The notes under the pieces are model-generated. The model was not told the DNA's origin. It ran no database searches and worked only from the letters and a program-made list of their open reading frames with translations. Shown here one piece after another: positions 35,710-42,838 of a stretch of DNA of 64,000 nt. Source of the stretch: an uncultured Blautia sp. (lineage in GTDB: Bacteria; Bacillota; Clostridia; Lachnospirales; Lachnospiraceae); NCBI RefSeq assembly GCF_934424005.1, contig NZ_CAKRXI010000001.1, positions 1-64,000 of the forward strand. Direction: 5' to 3'. Each line of letters opens with the position of its first letter. Within the stretch, counting starts at the first letter, position 1. Position numbers and translations under genes: made by a program.

Positions 35710-36924
35710 TTAGTTCTCAGCTTCTGCGAGTTCAACCATTTTTTTGTAACGGATGTTTACAAACAGACCAAGTACAACACCAACTGCTGTAAGTACGATG
35801 TTCATGATCATAACCTGAGATGGCTGCATTTTGGATGCTGCTGTCAGGATCGTGTAGTTACACAGAGAGGATGCAATCATAACCAGAGCAGTTACAGTAC
35901 CTTTGATCTTAGGGAAGAGCATGTTGCATACAGAGGTAGCAATCTGAAGCAGTCCGCCTGCGCCTGCCCATCCGATGATAAATGCACCTGCGATCATCAG
36001 TGTCTGGTTCTGTCCCGTCAGAACAACAATCAGAGTTGCAAGACAGATAATCGGATAGATTACAATAAAACGAACATCTTTAATCTTTCTGGTGAGGAGT
36101 GCTGTCACAACAAGTGCGATCAGTGTTCCAGCGGAATAATAAGTCTGCATGATAGACGGGTCAGCCCATCCTACATTTTCTTTTGCAAAGTTCTGTGCAC
36201 AGTTCAGCCACAGCTGGAAAGTACCTGTGCATGTGAAACCGATCAGGATCATTGCGATGGATTCGAAGGAGAAGTGAGTGTGTTTCAGGCTGTCGATGAG
36301 TCCTTCTTTTTTACCTGCTGCCATCTGGTCCGCGTCTGGAAGTGGGAAGAGGAATACCAGTACAAAGAGTACCAGGTAGATGATTCCACATCCATAGAAC
36401 AGACGGTTGTAGGAAGTAAGTCCTGCTGCAGTTGTAGCTACAGTTGCTCCAAGTACGAATGGAAGCAGCATCTGAGCGATTGCGATAAAGAATTTGATTC
36501 CCATGGTTGCAACACCAGGTGCTTTGTAGATGATTTCGGAAACTGCAGGGTAGATACCTGTATCCAGGAATGAGTTTGCGATACCACCAAGGACTGCACA
36601 TACATAAGCGATTGTGTAACCACCGCTTGTACCTGCGTTAAATGCAAGAGCAAGACCAATCAGGTAGATTGCATAAGAAGCACTACCGATCGCTGTGGAA
36701 ATGCGACGTCCAAGTTTGTCTGAAAGAGGACCGGCAAATGGAAGGGCAATCAGTCGTCCAAGTCCAAGAGCAGCAGAGATTGCTGTGATCGCCATTGCTT
36801 CTACGCCCCATGCAGTAGCGAGAGCATCCTTAATAACGGCCTGTCCCAGAATAGAACATCCAACGCCGTGGATGAAGTAGTTCAAGTACAAAATTAATGC
36901 ACTTGGCAGGTATTTCTTGTTCAT
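35710..36924 (-). CDS. Major facilitator transporter resembling YdiN/YdiM
   Basis: 404 residues, twelve predicted membrane segments, with the MFS loop PFAGPLSDKLGRRIS after the second segment. The protein type recalls E. coli YdiN and YdiM, carriers encoded next to ydiB and aroD. This supports transport of quinate, shikimate or a related hydroxy-acid, though the substrate is inferred. It is divergent from the LysR regulator and precedes aroD on the same strand with a gap of about 105 bases, so aroD is probably in its transcript. Confidence 0.85.
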   Translation of the reverse strand: MNKKYLPSALILYLNYFIHGVGCSILGQAVIKDALATAWGVEAMAITAISAALGLGRLIALPFAGPLSDKLGRRISTAIGSASYAIYLIGLALAFNAGTSGGYTIAYVCAVLGGIANSFLDTGIYPAVSEIIYKAPGVATMGIKFFIAIAQMLLPFVLGATVATTAAGLTSYNRLFYGCGIIYLVLFVLVFLFPLPDADQMAAGKKEGLIDSLKHTHFSFESIAMILIGFTCTGTFQLWLNCAQNFAKENVGWADPSIMQTYYSAGTLIALVVTALLTRKIKDVRFIVIYPIICLATLIVVLTGQNQTLMIAGAFIIGWAGAGGLLQIATSVCNMLFPKIKGTVTALVMIASSLCNYTILTAASKMQPSQVMIMNIVLTAVGVVLGLFVNIRYKKMVELAEAEN

Positions 36925-36958
36925 GTTATTCTCCTTTTCCTAAAGTAATTGTGCTGTT

Positions 36959-36984
36959 ACTGTTCACGGGTAACTGTGAACAGT
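36959..36984 (-). promoter_or_regulatory. Inverted repeat in the MFS leader (operator candidate)
   Basis: ACTGTTCAC (36959-36967) and GTGAACAGT (36976-36984) are perfect inverse complements around eight bases, 35 bases upstream of the MFS start codon. It could be a regulator site or a leader hairpin. Confidence 0.5.
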
Positions 36985-37063
36985 AGTTTTTCGGTTTTCT
37001 TTTTGTTCTGTCACAAACATCAGAAATGCCGGGTTATATTGTGTTAAAAAAATAACATTTGAT

Positions 37064-37086
37064 TGTATTGTAACAGGAACAATACA
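37064..37086. promoter_or_regulatory. Inverted repeat between divergent MFS and LysR genes (LysR-site candidate)
   Basis: TGTATTGT (37064-37071) and ACAATACA (37079-37086) form a perfect 8-7-8 inverted repeat with the T-N11-A form typical of LysR-type binding sites. It lies near the middle of the 348-base divergent gap (36925-37272), which holds no gene. Confidence 0.55.
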
Positions 37087-37272
37087 TGTAGTCTAATGCT
37101 TTTAAAGCGGAAAACTAATGCATTGAATGCATTGATGTGGTATAATAACTGATAAATTTTAGCGATTTATATAAGGAAGGAAAAATAGGAGAGAGCAGGT
37201 TGCTGTGGATGGTACAAACAGTAACGGGTAATACTGCAGAATAAAGGGTATAGTATACAGGAGGAGAAGGTA

Positions 37273-38211
37273 ATGACACTAAATCAGATTCTGTATTTTC
37301 AGAAAGTGGCAAGACTGGAAAATTATCACCAGGCAGCAGAGGAACTTTATATATCGCAGCCGTCTCTGAGCCGCTCGATGGCAGCATTGGAAAATGAACT
37401 TGGGGTAGCTTTATTTGAAAAAAAAGGCAGGGGAGTGACACTGACCAAGGCAGGGCAGCTTTTTCTGGAGCATGCAGACCGGATCGCAGCAGACTGCGAT
37501 GTGGCAGTGGGTAAAATGCAGGAGCTTTCTGCGGATGGCGGCAAAATTGATATTGGTTATATTTTTCCGCTTGCGGGCCATTATATTCCACATAAGGTAA
37601 GAGAATTTCTGGATAAAGAAGAAAATAAAAACGTAGTTTTTAATTTCTGGCAGAATCATACACCGGCAATTGCTGCGAAAGTGCGTACCGGAGAACTTGA
37701 TATAGGATTTGGCGGCTATCTTAAGAAAGAAGATATGGAGTTTTTTCCGCTCAGTGCACAGGAACTGGTGATCATTACGCCGAAGGATCATCCGCTTGCA
37801 GGAATCCGGGAAGTACCACTTTCAGAGATGAATCATTATCCGGTGATTGGTTATGAGAAAGAATCCTGGATGGGAACATATGCAAAACATTTATACAATA
37901 AATATCAGATTCATCCGAGTATGATCGTAGAATGTCCGGATGAATATTCTATCGTGTCTTTGGTAAGAGAGAACTTTGGAATTGCCCTGATGCCACAGAC
38001 AGATATTCTTTTGGATGCAGATGGTATCAATATCCACAAATTAAAGGGTTTGCAGATCTATCGTCAGGTGTTTATGTTCTGGATGAAAGACCGTTATCGT
38101 CTGCCGGCTGTAGAACGTTTTATCAATTATATGAAGGAGCAGCAGGCAGAAGATGCGAATGATACCGAAAACGTATCAAAAGTTTATCTGAAAGATATTG
38201 TTAATTTTTAA
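37273..38211 (+). CDS. LysR-family transcriptional regulator
   Basis: 312 residues. N-terminal winged helix at 1-60 (LNQILYFQKVARLENYHQAAEELYISQPSLS is the usual LysR opening, here quoted in part: QAAEELYISQPSLSRSMAAL). The rest is a two-lobed effector domain. LysR proteins normally control the divergent gene and bind a pathway intermediate. Its position suggests control of the MFS-aroD transcript, and perhaps of the flavoenzyme and dehydrogenase genes that follow on its own strand. A quinate or dehydroshikimate effector is inferred. Confidence 0.93.
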   Translation: MTLNQILYFQKVARLENYHQAAEELYISQPSLSRSMAALENELGVALFEKKGRGVTLTKAGQLFLEHADRIAADCDVAVGKMQELSADGGKIDIGYIFPLAGHYIPHKVREFLDKEENKNVVFNFWQNHTPAIAAKVRTGELDIGFGGYLKKEDMEFFPLSAQELVIITPKDHPLAGIREVPLSEMNHYPVIGYEKESWMGTYAKHLYNKYQIHPSMIVECPDEYSIVSLVRENFGIALMPQTDILLDADGINIHKLKGLQIYRQVFMFWMKDRYRLPAVERFINYMKEQQAEDANDTENVSKVYLKDIVNF

Positions 38212-38305
38212 TACAAAGAGTTATGATAATTGTGTCACAAACAAAGGATTGCCACTCATGTGAATGTCATATTTTATTACTTATGAATGAATAGGAGATT
38301 ATTTC

Positions 38306-40327
38306 ATGAAGAGTGATTACCCAAAGATTTTTGAACCAATTACGATTAAAAGAACGACTATTAAAAACCGTATTGCAATGACTCCGATGGGAACCAACTA
38401 CGGTGAAACAAGCGGTGAGATGAGTAACCGTCATATGAATTACTACTCACTTCGTGCAAAAGGTGGCACAGGTCTTATCATTCTGGAAAATGCCAATATT
38501 GAGTATCCGGTAGGATCCAACGGTACCAGCCAGATCCGTATCGACCACGACAGTTTTATGCCGCGTTATTATCAGCTTGTAGAAAACCTTCATAAGAATG
38601 GTGCGACTGTAGCAATTCAGGTAAACCATGCTGGAGCATCTGCTTCTTCCGCAAGAACCGGAATGGAAACCGTTTCTTCTTCCAACATCCCTACAAAGGC
38701 AGGCGGAGAAGTTCCGCGTCCGATGACAAAAGAAGAAATCCTTACAACTGTTAAAAAATATGGAGAGGCTGCAAAGCGTGTCCAGGCAATTGGTTTTGAT
38801 GCAATCGAGATCCATTGTGGACATTCTTATCTGATGAGCCAGTTCATCTCCCCTTATTATAATAAGAGAACAGACGAGTTCGGAGGTTCTGTAGAAAACC
38901 GTCTTCGTTTCCCACGTATGGTACTCGAAGAGGTTCGTAAAAATGTAGGACCATGGTTCCCGATCATCGTTCGTATCTCTGCTGAAGAAAGAGTACCGGA
39001 TGGAAACACTCTGGAAGATACACTGGAATATCTGGAATATCTGGATGAGTTCGTAGATATGTATGATGTTTCCTGTGGCCTGAATCCGTCTCTTCAGTAC
39101 CAGATCGACTCCAACTTCCTTCCGGATGGATGGAGATCCTATATGGCAAGAGCCGTAAAAGACAAATTTAAGAAACCGGTCATCAATGCCGGTAACTATC
39201 GTGATCCGAAGATCGTTGAGAAAGTTCTCGAAAGTGGGGATGTGGACATCGTCGGAATGGGACGTGGTCTGATCGCAGAGCCGAATTGGGTTAAGAAAGT
39301 CGAGAACGGAGAGGAAGATATTCTTCGTAAATGTATTTCATGTAATGTTGGATGTGCAGGAAACCGTATCGGCGTAAACCGTCCGATCCGTTGTACCGTC
39401 AACCCGGCTGTACCGGAAGGCGATATTTATAAAGCACTCAAAGTCAACAAAAACTGCAACGTCGTAGTTGTAGGAGGTGGTACTGCAGGTCTGGAAGCTG
39501 CATGTACAGCTGCAGAAGTTGGATGTAATGTTTTTGTTCTGGAGAAAAAAGATCACCTTGGCGGCCTTTCTACATTTATTTCTGATCTTCCGAGCAAGAC
39601 TCGTATGAAAGATTTCCCGAAATATCTGGAAGCACGTGCTGCAAGACTGAAAAATCTTTATGTTTTCCTGAACACAGAGGCAACTGTTGAGAAAGTAAAA
39701 CAGTTTAAACCGGACATTGTTGTAAATGCAACCGGTTCCGTGCCGCTTGTTCCACCGATCAAAGGGCTGAAAGAGAACATTGAGGCCGGAAATGTGGCTA
39801 CGATCTTTGATATGATCAATAACCTGAATGCAGGAAAATACCCGGATGAAGCCTGTCAGGGCAAAAAAGTCGTTGTAGTCGGCGGAGGTTCTGTAGGACT
39901 TGATGTGATTGAATACTTCGCGCCTCGCGGAGCTGAGTGTACGATCATTGATATGCTTCCTCAGATCGGTATGCTTGCAGATCCGATCACCAAATGTTCC
40001 ATGCGTGAGACACACGACAAGTATGGTGTTAAAGAATATGTAAACACAGCACTTCAGGAAGTAAAAGAAAATGCATTCACAGTAAAACTTCCGGATGGTC
40101 AGATCAAGGATATGGAATTCGATCTTGGCTTCAACTGCCTTGGAATGCGTTCCAACAATCCGGTACTTCCGGGACTTGAAGAGGCATTTAAAGATACAGA
40201 AACTTATGTATATACAATTGGTGATTCTGTACGTGCCCGCCGTATTATGGAAGGTACTATGGAAGGTCGTGCGATCCTGAACGTACTTGAATCTCAGGGT
40301 TATCTGCACTTAGAGCCACTTGAATAA
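38306..40327 (+). CDS. FeS-flavin reductase of the old-yellow-enzyme/2,4-dienoyl-CoA reductase family
   Basis: 673 residues in three parts. Residues ~5-330 are an FMN-binding TIM barrel (IKNRIAMTPMGTNYG, the active-site region HCGHSYLMSQFISPYYNKRTDE quoted in part as SYLMSQFISPYYNKR). A [4Fe-4S] motif CISCNVGC with a later Cys in PIRCTVNP spans ~342-365. Residues ~375-670 bind FAD/NAD(P)H with VVVGGGTAGLEAAC and VVVGGGSVGLDVIEYF. Relatives reduce a C=C bond conjugated to a carbonyl. Because the neighbours make 3-dehydroshikimate, itself such an enone, this may be its substrate; that is inference. Relatives also include BaiCD/BaiH bile-acid enzymes and enoate-type reductases. Confidence 0.92.
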   Translation: MKSDYPKIFEPITIKRTTIKNRIAMTPMGTNYGETSGEMSNRHMNYYSLRAKGGTGLIILENANIEYPVGSNGTSQIRIDHDSFMPRYYQLVENLHKNGATVAIQVNHAGASASSARTGMETVSSSNIPTKAGGEVPRPMTKEEILTTVKKYGEAAKRVQAIGFDAIEIHCGHSYLMSQFISPYYNKRTDEFGGSVENRLRFPRMVLEEVRKNVGPWFPIIVRISAEERVPDGNTLEDTLEYLEYLDEFVDMYDVSCGLNPSLQYQIDSNFLPDGWRSYMARAVKDKFKKPVINAGNYRDPKIVEKVLESGDVDIVGMGRGLIAEPNWVKKVENGEEDILRKCISCNVGCAGNRIGVNRPIRCTVNPAVPEGDIYKALKVNKNCNVVVVGGGTAGLEAACTAAEVGCNVFVLEKKDHLGGLSTFISDLPSKTRMKDFPKYLEARAARLKNLYVFLNTEATVEKVKQFKPDIVVNATGSVPLVPPIKGLKENIEAGNVATIFDMINNLNAGKYPDEACQGKKVVVVGGGSVGLDVIEYFAPRGAECTIIDMLPQIGMLADPITKCSMRETHDKYGVKEYVNTALQEVKENAFTVKLPDGQIKDMEFDLGFNCLGMRSNNPVLPGLEEAFKDTETYVYTIGDSVRARRIMEGTMEGRAILNVLESQGYLHLEPLE

Positions 40328-40345
40328 CCAAGGCTTTAAAAGTAC

Positions 40346-40472
40346 AAATGCTGAACCATGCTTGCATGGGGAAGCATTTGAATTTGAAAGCCGCTCAAAC
40401 ATGAGAAAGTAGCGAATCTGCGGATTTCGAATGTTTGCAGACTTGTGAAAATTGCGAAGCAATGGAACAAGT
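40346..40472 (+). other. Three-hairpin leader between the flavoenzyme and dehydrogenase genes
   Basis: The 194-base gap holds three consecutive stems. First, AAATGCT (40346-40352) with AGCATTT (40373-40379), enclosing CCATGC/GCATGG. Second, CAAACAT (40396-40402) with ATGTTTG (40431-40437), with CCGC/GCGG nearby. Third, ACTTGT (40441-40446) with ACAAGT (40467-40472), enclosing ATTGC/GCAAT. None is followed by a T-run, so they look like RNA-processing or leader structures rather than terminators. Confidence 0.55.
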
Positions 40473-40521
40473 CGTGGTTATTAAAATACATACAATTCAT
40501 AAAAGAAAAGAGGAAAAAATC

Positions 40522-41409
40522 ATGCCAAACGTAACAGGACATACAGAATTAGTAGGATTAATGGCTTACCCGATCCGTCATACACAGTCACCAACAACTC
40601 ACAACCTCGCATACGACAAAAACGGTGATGATGTTATCCAGCTTGCATTTGAAGTAGATAATGATTCCCTGAAAGATGCTGTTCAGAGTATCCGTGCGCT
40701 CAAAATGCTTGGATCAAACATCTCTATGCCAAACAAAACAGTTGTTCACAAATATCTGGATGAAGTTGACGAGGCTGCCAAGTTATGTGGCGCGATCAAT
40801 ACGGTTGTAAATATGCGTGACGAAAACGGACAGGTTACAGGAAAGCTCAAAGGCTACAACACTGACGGTATGGGATACTGGCAGGGACTTACCGAAGAAG
40901 GCATTGATTTCAAAGGAATGAAGATGGTTCTGATCGGAACCGGCGGAGCTGCAACTGCAATCGCTGTACGTGGAGCACTTGACGGAATCGCTGAGATCGA
41001 AATCTTCAATATCAAAGACAAATTCTACAGCCGTGGAGAAGAAATCGTAGATCTGATCAATAAGAACACAAACTGTAAGGCTACAATGAACGATCTTGGA
41101 GATCTTGATCTTCTCAAAGAAAAAATGCACGCAGCAGATTTGTTCTGTGATGCAACAGGTGTAGGAATGCACCCACTGGAAGACCTTTCCAATATTCCGG
41201 ATCCTTCTTTCTTTAAGAAAGACCTGATCGTAACAGATACAGTTTATGCACCACGCGAAACAGTTATGATGAAACAGGCCAAAGAAGCAGGCTGCGAAAG
41301 AGTTTACAATGGTATGAGCATGATGCTGTTCCAGGCTCTGATCGCAATCAAACTTTACACTGGAAAAGATACTCCGGTAGATTACATGAAAGAAAAACTT
41401 GGAATCTGA
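40522..41409 (+). CDS. YdiB-like quinate/shikimate dehydrogenase, copy 1
   Basis: 295 residues. Oxidises quinate and/or shikimate to the 3-dehydro acid. The substrate loop reads YPIRHTQSPTTHN, with Thr where AroE has Ser, a change seen in quinate-active enzymes. The catalytic Lys is in MPNKTVVHK (~residue 72) and the paired Asp in GYNTDGMG. The nucleotide fold has GTGGAATA. Where NADP enzymes carry an Asn-Arg-Thr/Ser clamp, this one has FNIKDKFYSRGEE, like the NAD-using YdiB. So NAD-linked quinate/shikimate oxidation is predicted. ATG 40522 is preceded by AAGAGGAAA; the frame open to 40435 crosses the hairpin leader. A terminator follows. Confidence 0.88.
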   Translation: MPNVTGHTELVGLMAYPIRHTQSPTTHNLAYDKNGDDVIQLAFEVDNDSLKDAVQSIRALKMLGSNISMPNKTVVHKYLDEVDEAAKLCGAINTVVNMRDENGQVTGKLKGYNTDGMGYWQGLTEEGIDFKGMKMVLIGTGGAATAIAVRGALDGIAEIEIFNIKDKFYSRGEEIVDLINKNTNCKATMNDLGDLDLLKEKMHAADLFCDATGVGMHPLEDLSNIPDPSFFKKDLIVTDTVYAPRETVMMKQAKEAGCERVYNGMSMMLFQALIAIKLYTGKDTPVDYMKEKLGI

Positions 41410-41425
41410 TCCTACTCCCACCGCG

Positions 41426-41463
41426 CCCCCGAAGAATGATACATGTTCTTCGGGGGATTTTTC
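41426..41463 (+). terminator. Intrinsic terminator after dehydrogenase copy 1
   Basis: CCCCCGAAGAA (41426-41436) pairs perfectly with TTCTTCGGGGG (41446-41456), followed by ATTTTTCT. Confidence 0.9.
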
Positions 41464-41555
41464 TATGCAAATTTACGTAAGGTATTGAAATTCGTCCTGA
41501 AAAATGTGATGATAGCCCTGAAAGAATAAATGTATAGGATATGAGGAGAATTCAT

Positions 41556-42356
41556 ATGATAAAACTTATTGTGACAGATATAGATGGAACACTTGTAAAA
41601 GATGGGACTCTGGATATCAATCCGGAATATATGGATGTGATAAAGATGCTTACAGAAAAGGGGATACATTTTGTGGCATGTTCCGGCAGACAGTACTGCA
41701 GTGAAAGACAGTTGTTTGCACCGGTAAAAGACAGGATCTTTTTTATTTCAGATGGCGGTACTCTGATCCGTACATCTGAGAAAATATTAAAGGTTCATAC
41801 ACTGTCTGCTGAAATCTGGAAAAATATGGCGAGAATGGCAAAGAAAGAAATGCCGGGATGTGATTATTTTATTTCCGGCCCGGATGTCAGTTATGCGGAG
41901 AATGCGAAAACACCAATGTTTCGCTGGTTACATGACTCTTATGGATATGATATAAGAGAAGTGCCTGATTTATTGGAACCTTCCTTTGAAAATGAACAGA
42001 TTATGAAGATTGCTATCTACAATACAGATCATTGTGAAGAAAAATGCGCTCCGGTTTTTACGCCTTACTGGAAAGATAAAGTCAACATGGCATGTGCGGG
42101 AAAGGAATGGATGGACTGTACACCACATGGCGCAGATAAGAAGTCAGCGGTTGCCTTTTTACAGGAGTATCTGGGAATTGCACCAGAAGAGACCTGTACT
42201 TTTGGTGACAATATCAACGATATTGAAATGCTAAAAAATGCCGGATACAGTTATGCAGTTGCAAATGCCAGAGAGGAAGTACAGGCAGCAGCCAAAGCAG
42301 TCTGCCCGTCTTATCTGGAAGACGGTGTGCTACAAGTGTTGAAGAGTTTACTGTAA
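41556..42356 (+). CDS. Cof-type HAD-superfamily phosphatase
   Basis: 266 residues. The catalytic motif IVTDIDGTLV lies at residues ~4-13, the second in FVACSGRQ, and the last in TFGDNINDIEML, with a Cof-type cap between. These enzymes dephosphorylate sugar phosphates or cofactors; the substrate cannot be told. ATG 41556 has GAGGAG at 41543-41548; the frame open to 41541 starts in that ribosome site. It lies within the quinate/shikimate cluster but has its own upstream region, so its link to the pathway is uncertain. Confidence 0.88.
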   Translation: MIKLIVTDIDGTLVKDGTLDINPEYMDVIKMLTEKGIHFVACSGRQYCSERQLFAPVKDRIFFISDGGTLIRTSEKILKVHTLSAEIWKNMARMAKKEMPGCDYFISGPDVSYAENAKTPMFRWLHDSYGYDIREVPDLLEPSFENEQIMKIAIYNTDHCEEKCAPVFTPYWKDKVNMACAGKEWMDCTPHGADKKSAVAFLQEYLGIAPEETCTFGDNINDIEMLKNAGYSYAVANAREEVQAAAKAVCPSYLEDGVLQVLKSLL

Positions 42357-42409
42357 GGTGGTTCAAGGCAAATGCCAAAAATGACAGGAGGTTTTGTGAC
42401 AGTTTGGAG

Positions 42410-42438
42410 TTGATTTTTTATCGGCAATAGCATATGAT
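42410..42438 (+). promoter_or_regulatory. Promoter of the candidate antitoxin RNA
   Basis: TTGATT (42410-42415), 17-base spacer, TATGAT (42433-42438). No open frame follows; the transcript would start near 42445 and stop at the hairpin at 42482-42515. Confidence 0.6.
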
Positions 42439-42444
42439 AATAAC

Positions 42445-42516
42445 AGCTAAGGAATGTGATGAGATTCCATGAAGCAAAAACGAAAGCCCCCAGAGTTGCA
42501 GCTCTGGGGGCTTTCT
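42445..42516 (+). ncRNA. Candidate antitoxin RNA of an Fst/par-like type I system
   Basis: A predicted RNA of about 70 bases, convergent to the small peptide gene. It contains TGTGATGAG (42455-42463) and TTCCATGAAG (42465-42474), each repeated exactly at 42626-42634 and 42641-42650 inside the toxin gene. Because the toxin is read from the other strand, these repeats make the RNA complementary to the toxin mRNA over its start codon (10 bases) and over codons 5-7 (9 bases). Both transcripts end in the same bidirectional hairpin. This is the arrangement of the par/Fst systems of enterococcal plasmids. Transcription itself is not shown. Confidence 0.7.
42482..42515. terminator. Shared bidirectional terminator of the type I toxin-antitoxin locus
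   Basis: GAAAGCCCCCAGAG (42482-42495) pairs perfectly with CTCTGGGGGCTTTC (42502-42515), 14 bp around a 6-base loop. On the minus strand it is followed by GTTTTTGC, on the plus strand by TTGCTCGTT. Confidence 0.88.
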
Positions 42517-42556
42517 TGCTCGTTACGGTGAGCTATTCCGTTTAGGCTGTTGCTGC

Positions 42557-42646
42557 CTATCGTCTGCCGCTCAGCCATTTGCATATGTAGTAGCTAACTA
42601 CGTTTGCTATCACGGAGACAAGAAGTGTGATGAGTATTTCTTCCAT
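42557..42646 (-). CDS. 29-residue hydrophobic peptide, candidate type I toxin
   Basis: An open frame too short for usual gene finding: it begins MEEILITLLVSVIANVV and ends YYICKWLSGRR. An acidic start, one ~18-residue membrane-spanning helix, a Trp, and a basic tail are the usual build of small membrane-acting toxins such as Fst, Ldr or TxpA. A strong Shine-Dalgarno (AAAGGAGG) lies 10 bases before the ATG but is buried in a perfect hairpin (42653-42678). An extended -10 promoter lies upstream at 42690. The direct repeats, convergent RNA and shared terminator support type I control. It could instead be an ordinary small membrane protein, but the gene layout argues against that. Confidence 0.75.
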   Translation of the reverse strand: MEEILITLLVSVIANVVSYYICKWLSGRR

Positions 42647-42652
42647 GAAGTG

Positions 42653-42678
42653 CGAACCTCCTTTCTGCTGGAGGTTCG
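42653..42678 (-). promoter_or_regulatory. Hairpin hiding the toxin ribosome site
   Basis: CGAACCTCC and GGAGGTTCG form a perfect 9-bp stem with an 8-base loop. In the minus-strand mRNA the 3' arm is the Shine-Dalgarno GGAGG itself, so translation would need the stem opened. Sequestered ribosome sites are a defining trait of Fst-type toxin mRNAs. Confidence 0.85.
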
Positions 42679-42689
42679 ACAGCTCTTTT

Positions 42690-42698
42690 ACTATAGCA
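42690..42698 (-). promoter_or_regulatory. Extended -10 promoter of the toxin gene
   Basis: On the minus strand TGCTATAGT gives an extended -10 element (TG-n-TATAGT), about 45 bases before the toxin start. No good -35 is visible. Confidence 0.5.
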
Positions 42699-42746
42699 TG
42701 CTTTAGAACAAAATGGAACATAGAGGAAATAAACAGAAAATAATCT

Positions 42747-42775
42747 TTGCTTTATCACTTTAAATCGTGTATAAT
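42747..42775 (+). promoter_or_regulatory. Promoter of dehydrogenase copy 2
   Basis: TTGCTT (42747-42752), 17-base spacer, TATAAT (42770-42775). It diverges from the toxin promoter. Confidence 0.65.
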
Positions 42776-42838
42776 ATTTTTTATATTCAGGCGAGAGTGA
42801 AATCGTCAAATTTTGATACGCGGAAAGGAAAATGGATT

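Noticed and set aside
34839-35792. 317-codon plus-strand open frame opposite aroD
   Set aside because: The minus strand encodes an unmistakable dehydroquinate dehydratase; the plus frame is Cys/Ser/Phe-rich shadow sequence.
39338-40309. 323-codon minus-strand open frame opposite the flavoenzyme
   Set aside because: Shadow of the FAD/NAD-binding domain coding strand, with no start signal or family motif.
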